Source of the DNA: Xanthobacter autotrophicus
Lineage (GTDB): Bacteria; Pseudomonadota; Alphaproteobacteria; Rhizobiales; Xanthobacteraceae
Length of the DNA stretch: 64,000 nt
NCBI RefSeq assembly: GCF_029991245.1
Contig: NZ_JAIVFO010000007.1
Span: 1-64,000, forward strand
Reading direction: 5' to 3'
How positions within the stretch are numbered: position 1 is the first letter of the stretch; each line of letters begins with the position of its first letter. The position numbers were made by a program, and so were the translations under genes. This document shows positions 43,082 to 51,840 of the stretch, in pieces. The notes under the pieces were generated by a model. That model ran no database searches, was not told the DNA's origin, and saw nothing but the letters and a program-made list of their open reading frames with translations.

Positions 43082-45775
43082 TCACAAGGCCGAGCATTCG
43101 CCCGAAAACTGCATGCGGATCGCGGACAGGCCGGTGAGGTCGATCGCCGCGCCGTCCTGGCGCTCGAAAACAAGGGTCCAGGTTGTGAAGGGCGTCGGGC
43201 GAAAGACATCATTGCGGAAACGCTCGACCGTGTCGGCTTCCACCAGCGGCGGTGAAATCTGGTCCTTGTAGACGAAGACTCGGCTGAACTTCTTTCCGGA
43301 GAAGTCGACCCAGCGGGGCGGGGAACCGGGGCCGCTGCGCACGCGGTCGCGGTAGATGCCGTTCGACGAGATGCGGACGAGGATCGGAACGGGCGATGTG
43401 ACGCCCTCGGCATAGACCCGGATACGCGAGACGCGCACCCGCGCGAAAGATCTGAATGCCGGGGAATCGTCCGGCACCGTGACCTCGACCTTGCGCTTGC
43501 CGACAACGCCCGTCAGTTCAACAGGATCGGAGACGACGATCTCGATATTGGTGGTCGTCGATGGCATTCCGGTCATCTGCTCGACCGCCTCAAGTTCAAA
43601 GGCCCGGCCGGCGATCTGGCGCACCTTGTTGCTGAACTCGTCGACGGTATCGGTAATTCTCGGCAGGGCCGGCAAGGACTCCAGCGGAACGAGCGAGAAA
43701 TAGCAGAAGGCCCGGCGATAGGCCTCCATCGCCAGGAACACGCCCCGCTTGGCTTCGACGACGCGCTCGAACAGCGTGTTCTGAACGGTTTCGTCCTCGG
43801 CCACCTGCGCGCCGAGCTTTCCGACCCTCTGCTCCATGGTGTCGAGCGCTTTGGCGGCCGAGCGCTTGCGCAGGAGCGCCACCGCAAGGTCGGTGTTGGC
43901 TTTGGCGAGGGCCAGCCGCGCCACGCTCATGGCCTGTCCGGCGACGAACAGCTTGCGGAAGGCCAGGCGGTACTCGGTCGCGCCGGGAATCGACTTCACG
44001 TCACCGCCGGCCAGATTCTCGAACATGTTCTCGACGTCGATGGCGAGGTTCTGCCACAGCTGCGCTCCCCCGGTCGCCATGTCGATGCCGGCAGGCTCGA
44101 CGGTCGAGAGGCTGTCGCCGATGGAGCCTTCGGCGAGGCCGAGGAGTTCGGCGCTGCTCTGCTCCATGGCCTCCGCGGCCTCGCCGACTTCCTTCAGGCG
44201 CATGGCGGCGTCGAAGATGCCCTTGGCATCGCCGGCCGCGCTTTCGACCTTGTCACGCATGCCATCGGCCTTGTCGCGGTCGGGCGCAGCGGCAGGTTGC
44301 GGATTGGCAGCGGCCTGGTTCCTCGCCGGCAGCGGCTTGCCCTTGGGCAGGAAAGAGTCGGCCTTGCCTTGCGCCCAGGAGGAGAGCTGCTTGGCGTTCT
44401 GGTCAATCTTGTTCGACTTCGAAAGTCTGGCAAACGGACCGCGGGCCGATTCGATCTTGCCCGCCCAGGACGAGAACGTCTGGCCCTTCACCAGCTTGGT
44501 TACGCTCTGGTCGGCACCGAGCATCTTTCCGGCCTGCCCGGCGATCTGCGTGACGTCGCCGACGAACACCTGGCCGATCGCACTCACATCGCCGGCACCG
44601 ACCACGATCGCCGGTACCTTGGAGAGAAGGGACAGCGAATTGGTCACGAGATCGACGGCCGCCGCCTGCATCTGCGCCCGCTTCCAGCGTTCGATCTCCA
44701 TGTCGAAGGTCGTCTTTGCCTGCTCCAGCGTCAGGCGTGTATCGAGCAACTGGCCCAAAACATCGGAGCGGGCTTCCTCGGCCTGATCACGGGTGCGGCG
44801 GGCCTGTGCCACGAGCCTGTCGTTGAGATCGAGTTCGTTGGTGCGGTCGGCAAGCATCGCCCGCGCGTCGTCGAGCCACTGCCGGTCCGATCGGGTCGCC
44901 TGTCTCATGTCGGCAAGGCGCTGGTCGCGACCCGTCAGCAGCTTGAGGCACTGGTCCGCCTGGTCCGCATAGACGGCGTGGTCGAGCGCCGGAACCAGCA
45001 CGCCGTTCTTTGCCTCACCGGAAAGAAGTGACACCGTGTCGTAGAGCGCGCGGGCCTGCAGTGCGAGTTCGGCCAGACTTGGGTTGCCGGACAGGAGTTC
45101 GACGATCCAGAATAGCAGCTGGCGCGCATGCTCGGGATCCTCGGCGAAGCGCAGGCTCGCGAGCTGGAACTGGGTTTCCAGCAGCAGCGCCGGCTGTTCG
45201 CCCAGCCCGATGATGCCAAGGCCCGCATCCCCCGGATGCAGGCCCCTGAACACGGATTCGCCGGGTTCCAGCACGATGGCCTTGCAGAATTCCGCGTTCG
45301 CGGCGGGCGTGAGATCATAGCCGATCTCGAGGGGCGTGCCCTCGGCATTCGTGACGACGAGGGTGATCGAAAGGGCCGATGCCTTGCCGCTTGCCGCCTC
45401 GACGATCTGCTGGGTCATGAGGAGGAGACTGGGATCGGGCTGCGCGATCCTGTCGATGATCACACCGGCGCGCGGACCGGTTTCGATCCGGCGGGCGATG
45501 ATGAAGGCGGGCCGGTCCACGATCATGTCCTCGTCGAGGACAAGCACGTCGCAGCAGACCATCAGGTAGGGGGCGTCCGCGGCCTTTCGGGCGGCCTTGC
45601 GAACCGCGCTCCAGACCAGCAGCGGGTGCCGGTAGATGCCGGCACCGGGCTCCACCACCGTAAACGCCGGCAGACCGAGCCGCTTGAGGGCGGCGTCCGC
45701 ATAGAGCGTGGACCAGGGACGTGCCGTGCGTGTCCAGGTCTGCGCGTCTGTTCGCTCGTCCGTCTGCTCGGCCAT
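43082..45775 (-). CDS. Large helical protein, possible toxin or scaffold component
   Basis: 897 residues, no signal peptide. The N-terminal 250 residues are mixed alpha/beta. A long coiled coil (about 285-375) leads into a hydrophobic, glycine-rich stretch (about 376-410, LSLLSKVPAIVVGAG). A second helical region runs to about 730 and a beta-rich C terminus follows (about 735-897, with MTGMPSTTTNIEIVV and WTLVFERQDG). A helix-hydrophobic-helix layout with a beta-rich end recalls large pore-forming or TcA-type toxin proteins, but I cannot assign a family. It lies between the XaxA-like gene (17 bp upstream) and the membrane protein. Confidence 0.7.
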   Translation of the reverse strand: MAEQTDERTDAQTWTRTARPWSTLYADAALKRLGLPAFTVVEPGAGIYRHPLLVWSAVRKAARKAADAPYLMVCCDVLVLDEDMIVDRPAFIIARRIETGPRAGVIIDRIAQPDPSLLLMTQQIVEAASGKASALSITLVVTNAEGTPLEIGYDLTPAANAEFCKAIVLEPGESVFRGLHPGDAGLGIIGLGEQPALLLETQFQLASLRFAEDPEHARQLLFWIVELLSGNPSLAELALQARALYDTVSLLSGEAKNGVLVPALDHAVYADQADQCLKLLTGRDQRLADMRQATRSDRQWLDDARAMLADRTNELDLNDRLVAQARRTRDQAEEARSDVLGQLLDTRLTLEQAKTTFDMEIERWKRAQMQAAAVDLVTNSLSLLSKVPAIVVGAGDVSAIGQVFVGDVTQIAGQAGKMLGADQSVTKLVKGQTFSSWAGKIESARGPFARLSKSNKIDQNAKQLSSWAQGKADSFLPKGKPLPARNQAAANPQPAAAPDRDKADGMRDKVESAAGDAKGIFDAAMRLKEVGEAAEAMEQSSAELLGLAEGSIGDSLSTVEPAGIDMATGGAQLWQNLAIDVENMFENLAGGDVKSIPGATEYRLAFRKLFVAGQAMSVARLALAKANTDLAVALLRKRSAAKALDTMEQRVGKLGAQVAEDETVQNTLFERVVEAKRGVFLAMEAYRRAFCYFSLVPLESLPALPRITDTVDEFSNKVRQIAGRAFELEAVEQMTGMPSTTTNIEIVVSDPVELTGVVGKRKVEVTVPDDSPAFRSFARVRVSRIRVYAEGVTSPVPILVRISSNGIYRDRVRSGPGSPPRWVDFSGKKFSRVFVYKDQISPPLVEADTVERFRNDVFRPTPFTTWTLVFERQDGAAIDLTGLSAIRMQFSGECSAL

Positions 45776-45792
45776 GACCGTCTTCCCCTCGC

Positions 45793-47007
45793 CTAGATTT
45801 TCTTGGTCATTGCTGCGTCCATGGCCTTGGCCTGGTCAGCCATGGTCGAGGGGTTCGGGTCGATCTTGATATAGGGCGCCTGGGTAAGAATGACCAGATT
45901 GGGGTAGAGCTCCGCCCATTTCTTCTCGACATTGTTCAGGAGAACCGTCAGGGCCCGATCGGAAATCAAGGGACTGTTGTTTGCAGCCGCGCCGGTGCGC
46001 ACCGATGCCTTGAGAAAGCCGGCAATCGACTGGAGGTCGGATCCGAGCCCGTTCCAGGCGGTCTTGACCACCTGCACATGGCTGATGGCCAGCGCCGTGT
46101 AGCGGGAGGCATTGGCGACGGTGCGTTCGGCGAGGCGGCTTACGTCGCGCACACGCAGCGCCTTGTCGAGCTCCAAGCTCTTATCGGCGATGTCCTTCCT
46201 GCGCTGCTCGACTTCCCGAAGGGTCTTGGTGGCGCGGTCGCCATAGACGCCGGCCACGACAACCGCGGCGATCAGGCCGATGGGCGGACCGACCCAGGCA
46301 TAAGTGGGCGTCGTCGCGGCCACAGCCACCTCGTGGTCGTATTGATCCTCGAGTTCCGCTTTGGCCTTTTGCAGCTGGGCCAGCGAGCCAGCCGTTTTCT
46401 CGTCGCCCTGAAGGGCGGCGATGGTCGCGGACTGCAGACTGTGGTCGCTCTCGATCTCCCCCTGGGCCACCTCGAGCTTGCCCGCCGCGTCGCCGAGGTC
46501 GCCGGAGAATTTGCCGAGGCTCTTCTCCACGCGCAGGGTGCGGGCGACGGCCGCTTGGGCATCATCGCGCATGGCCTTGATCAGCTCGGCGGCGGAATCC
46601 AGGTCGCCGTCCTTCACCAGTTGCTCGACGACACCCATGAGGTCGCCTTCGCCCTTGACCGCATTCTCCGCGAAGCGCTTCAGGTCGTTGCCCACGCCCA
46701 GCATGTCCGGCAGGCCATCGGTCATGAATTCCTTGCAGGCCGTCTTGATCAGGGACAGACCGGATTTCATGCTGGCGTAATAAGGCATCTCAGCGAGACT
46801 GGCGTTTGCCAATACGATGCGCAGTTCGGCATCATCTGTCGGCAACCGCACGCCATAGTTCAGATAGACTTGCAGATAGTGCCAACCCTGTTTCAGCGGG
46901 CTGAGCACCGGGTTTCCCTTCTCGTCGACCTTCGGCGAAACCAGGGCCTCCAGTTCGGCATGGCCGTCGTTGCCGTCCGCCGGCACGTCCTCGGATGGGT
47001 CGGGCAT
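45793..47007 (-). CDS. XaxA-like alpha-helical pore-forming protein (tentative)
   Basis: 404 residues from the ATG at 47007, preceded by AAGG; the longer frame would overlap the upstream gene. It is almost all helix: two long helical blocks (about 110-230 and 255-400) flank a short hydrophobic hairpin (about 234-255, YAWVGPPIGLIAAVVVAGVY). Size and layout match the A subunit of the alpha-xenorhabdolysin family, whose central hydrophobic foot enters membranes. Similarity is by architecture and remembered sequence type, not a search. Confidence 0.6.
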   Translation of the reverse strand: MPDPSEDVPADGNDGHAELEALVSPKVDEKGNPVLSPLKQGWHYLQVYLNYGVRLPTDDAELRIVLANASLAEMPYYASMKSGLSLIKTACKEFMTDGLPDMLGVGNDLKRFAENAVKGEGDLMGVVEQLVKDGDLDSAAELIKAMRDDAQAAVARTLRVEKSLGKFSGDLGDAAGKLEVAQGEIESDHSLQSATIAALQGDEKTAGSLAQLQKAKAELEDQYDHEVAVAATTPTYAWVGPPIGLIAAVVVAGVYGDRATKTLREVEQRRKDIADKSLELDKALRVRDVSRLAERTVANASRYTALAISHVQVVKTAWNGLGSDLQSIAGFLKASVRTGAAANNSPLISDRALTVLLNNVEKKWAELYPNLVILTQAPYIKIDPNPSTMADQAKAMDAAMTKKI

Positions 47008-47035
47008 CGCCTTCAGCCTTTCGGTGTCTGTCGCC

Positions 47036-47866
47036 TCATTGCGGATTTTTGGCCCATAGCTCAAGGCGCTGCATGGCAGGTCGCGCCCGTGTGCAATAGA
47101 TCTGGCGAACGGCTTCCCGGGTGGTTTCGTCGGCCCGGGCAATCTGGGGTAACGCGCTTTCGATCAAGTCGACGCCCTCGTGGAGATCATTGTGGCGGTC
47201 GACGAGAAAGCTATGGAGGGCGTTGATGCGCTGCAGAATCTGGTGCGACGCGACCACTTCCGACTGATGCGCGCGCGCCGCCATTGCGGTGGCGTTGGCG
47301 ATGGCGGCTTCCGTATTGATCCGCGCGATCGCCAGGTTTGCGGCGTCCATATTGGCCTTGACCGGGTTGTGGATGCCGAGGGAAAGAGCCGTCAGAAACC
47401 CGTTCTTGAAGCCTTCGCTGCCTTGCAGCTGTTGCCTTGCTGCGCGGAGTACGGCCTCGTGTCCGATCCGCAGTGCGCCCAGCAGTTCAATCTGCTGGTT
47501 TGCTTTTTCAACGCTGCGCAGATCGTCCTCGATGGCGCGCTGAACCCTCCCGCCCAAGTCTGTCGCTTCAACGGACGCCTGCAAAGAGACCGTCAGACAT
47601 CTATTGGTCGTATCGCGCGCGACGCTCAACTTATGTGCGAGATCGACAAGCAGCACATGCATCAGATTGCCCCCCGGGGGAGGCGTCGTGTCGACGTGCT
47701 TCCATGGCTGGAGAGCAGTGGGAAGAAGCGCGGCCCGCAATATGTAGAGTTCGTTCTTCAGGATGGCCAGAAGGGCCGAGAATTTCGCGAACAAGTCCGG
47801 CGCAAGTCCGGCCCGGCCGGGTCCGCCTTCCGCAATCCATTGTTCATAGGCGGAAATTTCGTTCAT
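47036..47866 (-). CDS. Helical partner of the XaxA-like protein
   Basis: 276 residues from the ATG at 47866. Predicted almost fully helical, with two long amphipathic blocks (about 75-150 and 165-260) and no obvious membrane segment. First gene of the operon, 28 bp before the XaxA-like gene, so it has the place of a second subunit. The B subunit of alpha-xenorhabdolysin systems is similar in size; I cannot confirm homology by eye. Confidence 0.65.
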   Translation of the reverse strand: MNEISAYEQWIAEGGPGRAGLAPDLFAKFSALLAILKNELYILRAALLPTALQPWKHVDTTPPPGGNLMHVLLVDLAHKLSVARDTTNRCLTVSLQASVEATDLGGRVQRAIEDDLRSVEKANQQIELLGALRIGHEAVLRAARQQLQGSEGFKNGFLTALSLGIHNPVKANMDAANLAIARINTEAAIANATAMAARAHQSEVVASHQILQRINALHSFLVDRHNDLHEGVDLIESALPQIARADETTREAVRQIYCTRARPAMQRLELWAKNPQ

Positions 47867-48267
47867 GGCGCACCGAAAACACAACATAATCGATCAGCGG
47901 AACAAGTAAGTCAGCCGCTACATTGAATCTGATCAGATGCTGTGTTTTATATTCTTGATATTATGTTATTGTTTTAATTGAAATATAATGTTGCAGAAAG
48001 TTTCAGGGGAGGCAAGCGCTCATTTTTGAATTTTAGCCGAAGCGTCCTTCGCCTCAGAGGAGCACGCGACTTTGATGCAGCGTCAGGATGCAATTCAAGA
48101 CTGTGATGTACATTGTTACCTCTGGTCTGTCGGTGGGGTCTGTGCTTTCTAACGCCTGCCACAGGCCGATGATCTCAGATGACCATGGGATTCATGGATC
48201 TGTGCGCGCGTGTTGAGATGACGCCGAACGCGAATATTTGCACCACAGGCTTGCAATGCTTAGTCGG
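47867..48267. other. Gene-free AT-rich upstream region of the toxin-like operon
   Basis: 400 bp without a convincing gene; the part near 47940-47995 is strongly AT-rich and is the likely promoter of the minus-strand operon. Confidence 0.5.
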
Positions 48268-48393
48268 CTCGTAGGTCATCCGGCGCCACCAGGAGCGTCA
48301 CCAGGAGCGTCACGGGCTCGGACGGGGGAGGGGATCAGGACGAGGGCGCGGTAGGGTACGGCGGCATCCCCTGAAATCGCATTTACCATCGGA
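48268..48393 (-). pseudogene. Decayed tacT-like GNAT fragment
   Basis: About 42 codons read on the minus strand as GPMVNAISGDAAVPYRAL, then PSPV, and after a frame change PSEPVTLLVTLLVAPDDL. This matches the C terminus of the intact TacT at 33936-34433 (GLMVHAISEDAAACYRALG and SEPATLMVTLDEL). A short internal duplication (GAGCGTCACCAG, twice) adds to the decay. It lies outside the island. Confidence 0.75.
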
Positions 48394-48431
48394 CCAAAGG
48401 CTCATGAGCTGGACTCATGGGCCTTTGGTCC
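48391..48431. repeat. Inverted repeat
   Basis: GGACCAAAGGC (48391-48401) and GCCTTTGGTCC (48421-48431) pair perfectly, with inner CTCATGAG/CTCATG also able to pair. The right arm continues into a sequence shared with the murJ 3' region. The rest up to 48660 shows no gene. Confidence 0.7.
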
Positions 48432-48660
48432 GGCCTGCGCGGCGTTTGAGCGTCACCTACTTTGAGCGTCGCCCACTTGGCATCGGTCGGAGACCGGGGC
48501 CGCTGGTATTGTGTCGCAGCCTGCGTGTCTCGATAGTACAGGCCAAAGCACTGCGCCTTTGAAGCTTGTCTGCACGTCTTCTTATCTTAACGTCTTCTGT
48601 TCTGCGCGCCGTCTTGTCCGTGCGTCTTCCAGGCGGCAGGGGAAATATCAGGTCGCGGTC

Positions 48661-48966
48661 TCACTCCACGGCCAACCGCTCGGCCAGTTCCGTCACATCG
48701 TCCCAATTCAGATGGCGGCGTCCATCCGCCGCTTCCACATCAAGGCCGTCCTGCGTGACTGCGGCCGAGAATTCAACATCGCTTCCGACCGGGCTCAGAT
48801 AAATGAAATCGGTGCGCCGCCAGTCATGGGCCACGGCGGTGAAGGCGCGCGAGAGTGTCCGGCCCTCTTCCAGGGTCAGGTCGAAATACACCTGCTCGCT
48901 CAACATCATCCGCAGCATTTCGCCGAGCATCCGATGCGGCACGCGTTTGACGAGGGGATAGCTCAT
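48661..48966 (-). CDS. Hypothetical protein
   Basis: 101 residues from the ATG at 48966 (MSYPLVKRVPH). Compact mixed alpha/beta, no membrane segment, C-terminal helix DDVTELAERLAVE. Family not recognised. It stands alone between the toxin-like operon and the next gene. Confidence 0.6.
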   Translation of the reverse strand: MSYPLVKRVPHRMLGEMLRMMLSEQVYFDLTLEEGRTLSRAFTAVAHDWRRTDFIYLSPVGSDVEFSAAVTQDGLDVEAADGRRHLNWDDVTELAERLAVE

Positions 48967-49225
48967 ATGACTTCGCTCGCTATTGGCTCTGGCCAGCCTG
49001 CCGCTTTCAAGCGCCAGATCTCTACGAGACCATGGCGGGCGCAAGACCCGGCGCGCCGAAGGCTTCAAGATCCTGCAGACGTGCGTGCCGGGTATCCGTC
49101 CGTCCCTTCGGACCGGTGACAGCCGGGTTCACCGTCGCCTGCTTTCCGGAGAAACGCCCTTTGAACGCCAAGAAAGAGAACGCGGTGGCTGATCAGCTTG
49201 CCATGCAAGCTGATCAGCGCGTGAT

Positions 49226-49786
49226 CTAGAGAGCGCGAACCTCCTCGGGCTTCGCGATGAAGTCCAGCCGGTCGGCCTGATCGAAGTCCGCGATCGACAC
49301 CTCGAACACGAAGCGGTTCGGATACCAGAAATTGGCGTAGGGCAGGAACAGGCTGCTCGATGACAGGGTGGCCAGTTGCTGCTCGCCCGCAAGGAGAACG
49401 GCTTCGAAACCGACCCCGTTTGTCGGCGCCGCCGTGTTGTCGCCGAAGACCTCGAACTGGACGAACACTTTGGCGGAAGGGACCTCGGCCTCGACCGTCT
49501 TGAGTGCGACGACGCGAATGTCCTGGAAGCGACGGCCGATCTTGCCGTCCGTCAGAAGTTGCAGATACTCATGCACGCGCCCCTTCTTGACCACGGTGCT
49601 GTCGACCAATGGCATGCCGAGATCGGCCAATCCGACAGGCTTCGCGGGCGCCAATGTCACGACGGTTCGGGTTTCCTGCAATGAGGGCAAGAGTAGCTCC
49701 TTGTAGGGTTCGACGTTGGAAACCCGACCAAAATTCCGGGTCGGAGCCGCCCCACGCATAATGCGCGCCAAATCCGCGCGGTTCAT
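49226..49786 (-). CDS. Hypothetical protein
   Basis: 186 residues from the ATG at 49786 (MNRADLARIMRG). Beta-rich in the second half (VFVQFEVFGDN, FVFEVSIADF), no signal peptide, no membrane segment. Family not recognised. It is divergent from murJ with 276 bp between starts. Confidence 0.65.
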   Translation of the reverse strand: MNRADLARIMRGAAPTRNFGRVSNVEPYKELLLPSLQETRTVVTLAPAKPVGLADLGMPLVDSTVVKKGRVHEYLQLLTDGKIGRRFQDIRVVALKTVEAEVPSAKVFVQFEVFGDNTAAPTNGVGFEAVLLAGEQQLATLSSSSLFLPYANFWYPNRFVFEVSIADFDQADRLDFIAKPEEVRAL

Positions 49787-50062
49787 TCGGGAGCGCGTCG
49801 AACGCCGCGGCCGGTTGCCATTCTGCAACAGCGCGCCGCACAGCTGCGGGCCATCCGGCCGCCCCATCCCGCGCGCATATCACCTGATGGTTGCATCGCG
49901 CCTGAAGCGCGTTCCGATCGCATCGGTTCGCGTCAATCGCGCTGGACGCAAAGAAAGGGAGCGCGTTATCCGCGGCGGGGCTTGCGAAGCCGCCCAAGGA
50001 TGGGGAGAAGGGCGTGTTCGTCCGTCGCGACGCAGAAGGAGCAGGACTTGAACGGGAGCGAG

Positions 50063-51712
50063 ATGCCGCCCAACGGATCGAGCAAGGAACCGAGCAAGCG
50101 ATCGAGCCAGGCGCGCACCATCGGCATCGCATCGGCGATCTGGGGTGCCTCGATCTTCCTCAGCCGCATCCTCGGTCTGGTGCGGGAGCAGATCATCGGC
50201 CGCACGCTGGGGGCGAGCCGGCAGGCGGACCTCTATTTCGCGTCCTTCACCCTGCCGGACTTTCTCAACTACCTCCTGGCCGCCGGCGCGCTGTCCATCG
50301 TCTTCATCCCGATCTTCGTCAAATATCTTGAGGCGGGCGATACGAAGCGCGGCTGGGAAGCCTTCAGCGTCATCGCCAATTTCATTGTCGTGGTCGGCTC
50401 GCTGGGCATCGCGCTGATGATGGTCTTCGCCCGGCCGCTCGCCACCCTCGTGGCGCCGGGCTTCACCGAGGCGGCGGAGATCGACGAGCTGGTGCGCCTC
50501 ATGCGCATCATTTTGCCGGCGCAGTTCTTCCACATCCTGGGCGGCCTGCTCTCGGCCGCGCTGATGGCGCAGGACCGCCATGCCCTGCCGGCGCTGGCGC
50601 CGCTTATCTATTCGGCCTGCATCATCCTGGGCGGCCTCGTCGGCGCCTATTATCCGGATCTGGGTGCGGAAGGGTTCGCCTGGGGCGTCCTCGCCGGCTC
50701 GATCCTCGGGCCCTTCGCCCTGCCCCTGTTCGGCTGCCTCAGAACGCATATGCGCTGGCATGTGGCGCTGTCGCTGCGCAGCGCCGACCTGCACCGCTAC
50801 CTGCTTTTGTCGCTGCCGATCATGATCGGCTTCTCCATCGTCGTGGTGGACGAATGGATCATCAAGAACCAGGCCTCCTTCCTCGCCGCCGGCGCCCTGG
50901 CGCAGCTGCAATACGGCCGCACGCTCATGAAGGTGCCCATCGGCATCTTCGGCATGGCGCTGGGCGTGGCTTCCTATCCCACCATCAGCCGCCTGGTCGC
51001 GGCGGGGGACGTGGTGGAGGCCTATGGCGTGCTGTCGCGCGCCATCCGGCTGATGCTGGTGGCCATCCTGGCGGCGGGCGTGTGCCTGATCGTTGCGGGC
51101 TATGAGGCGGTCTATCTGATCTGGGGGATGTTCGGATCGCGCTTCACTGCGGCGGATGCTTTGGAGACATCGCGGATCCTTGCGTTGCTCACCATCGGCA
51201 TCGGCGGCTGGGCCGCGCAGAGCGTGATCAGCCGTGGCTTCTATGCGCTCGGCTCCACATGGCTGCCGACCCTGGTGGGCACGGCAGTGACCTTCGCCAT
51301 GATCCCGCTTTACGTGGTGCTGCGCGAGCGCTTCGGCGCGGAAGGACTGGCGGCGGCCAGTTCCACCGCGATCCTCGCCTATGTCTTCCTGCTCGGCTGG
51401 CTGCAGCGCCGGCGCTTCGAGACGGAGGCGGCGGCGCGGGGCGGGTCGCTTTCGACCGCGCCCGGCATGCTCTCCGGGGTCTGGCGGCTCAGCCTCGCGA
51501 CCGTGGTCGCGATCGGCATTGGCCTTGTGCTGCGCACGGGCCTTGTGGCGATCCTGCCGGGCAACGGCGTGATCGCCATTCTGGTCCGCGGGGCGGTGCT
51601 GTGCCTTGCCGGCATCGGGGTCTATGCCGTGGCGGCGTGGGCGCTCGGCATCACCGAACTGCGCGAGGTGGGGCAGAAGGTCGGCCGGGCGCTTCGCGGG
51701 CGCAGGAGCTGA
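50063..51712 (+). CDS. murJ: MurJ-type lipid II flippase
   Basis: 549 residues from the ATG at 50063, which has GGGAG before it. Membrane protein with about 14 helices of the MVF/MATE-like fold; conserved features are the N-terminal FLSRILGLVREQ and ADLYFASFTLPDFL. It moves the peptidoglycan precursor lipid II across the inner membrane. It differs from textbook MurJ in parts, so it could be a second paralogue of the family. Confidence 0.85.
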   Translation: MPPNGSSKEPSKRSSQARTIGIASAIWGASIFLSRILGLVREQIIGRTLGASRQADLYFASFTLPDFLNYLLAAGALSIVFIPIFVKYLEAGDTKRGWEAFSVIANFIVVVGSLGIALMMVFARPLATLVAPGFTEAAEIDELVRLMRIILPAQFFHILGGLLSAALMAQDRHALPALAPLIYSACIILGGLVGAYYPDLGAEGFAWGVLAGSILGPFALPLFGCLRTHMRWHVALSLRSADLHRYLLLSLPIMIGFSIVVVDEWIIKNQASFLAAGALAQLQYGRTLMKVPIGIFGMALGVASYPTISRLVAAGDVVEAYGVLSRAIRLMLVAILAAGVCLIVAGYEAVYLIWGMFGSRFTAADALETSRILALLTIGIGGWAAQSVISRGFYALGSTWLPTLVGTAVTFAMIPLYVVLRERFGAEGLAAASSTAILAYVFLLGWLQRRRFETEAAARGGSLSTAPGMLSGVWRLSLATVVAIGIGLVLRTGLVAILPGNGVIAILVRGAVLCLAGIGVYAVAAWALGITELREVGQKVGRALRGRRS

Positions 51713-51722
51713 TACCATTGAA

Positions 51723-51741
51723 CCCTGAGCCGGGCTCAGGG
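51723..51741 (+). terminator. Hairpin after murJ
   Basis: CCCTGAGC and GCTCAGGG pair perfectly around a 3-nt loop just after the murJ stop, in the 128-bp convergent gap to ppk2. Followed by GCCTTTGG rather than a T-run. Confidence 0.6.
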
Positions 51742-51840
51742 GCCTTTGGCCAAGCCCGCGCGGCGCTTGAGCGTGCCTTCTGGGCCTCGGTCGAAGACCA
51801 TGGGCCAATGTGAGGTCTGCCTCCGGCCAAGCTGCCGGGA

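Noticed and set aside
49880-51808. 642-codon minus-strand frame opposite murJ
   Set aside because: Low-complexity Arg/Gln/His-rich translation; the plus strand encodes a clear 14-helix flippase.
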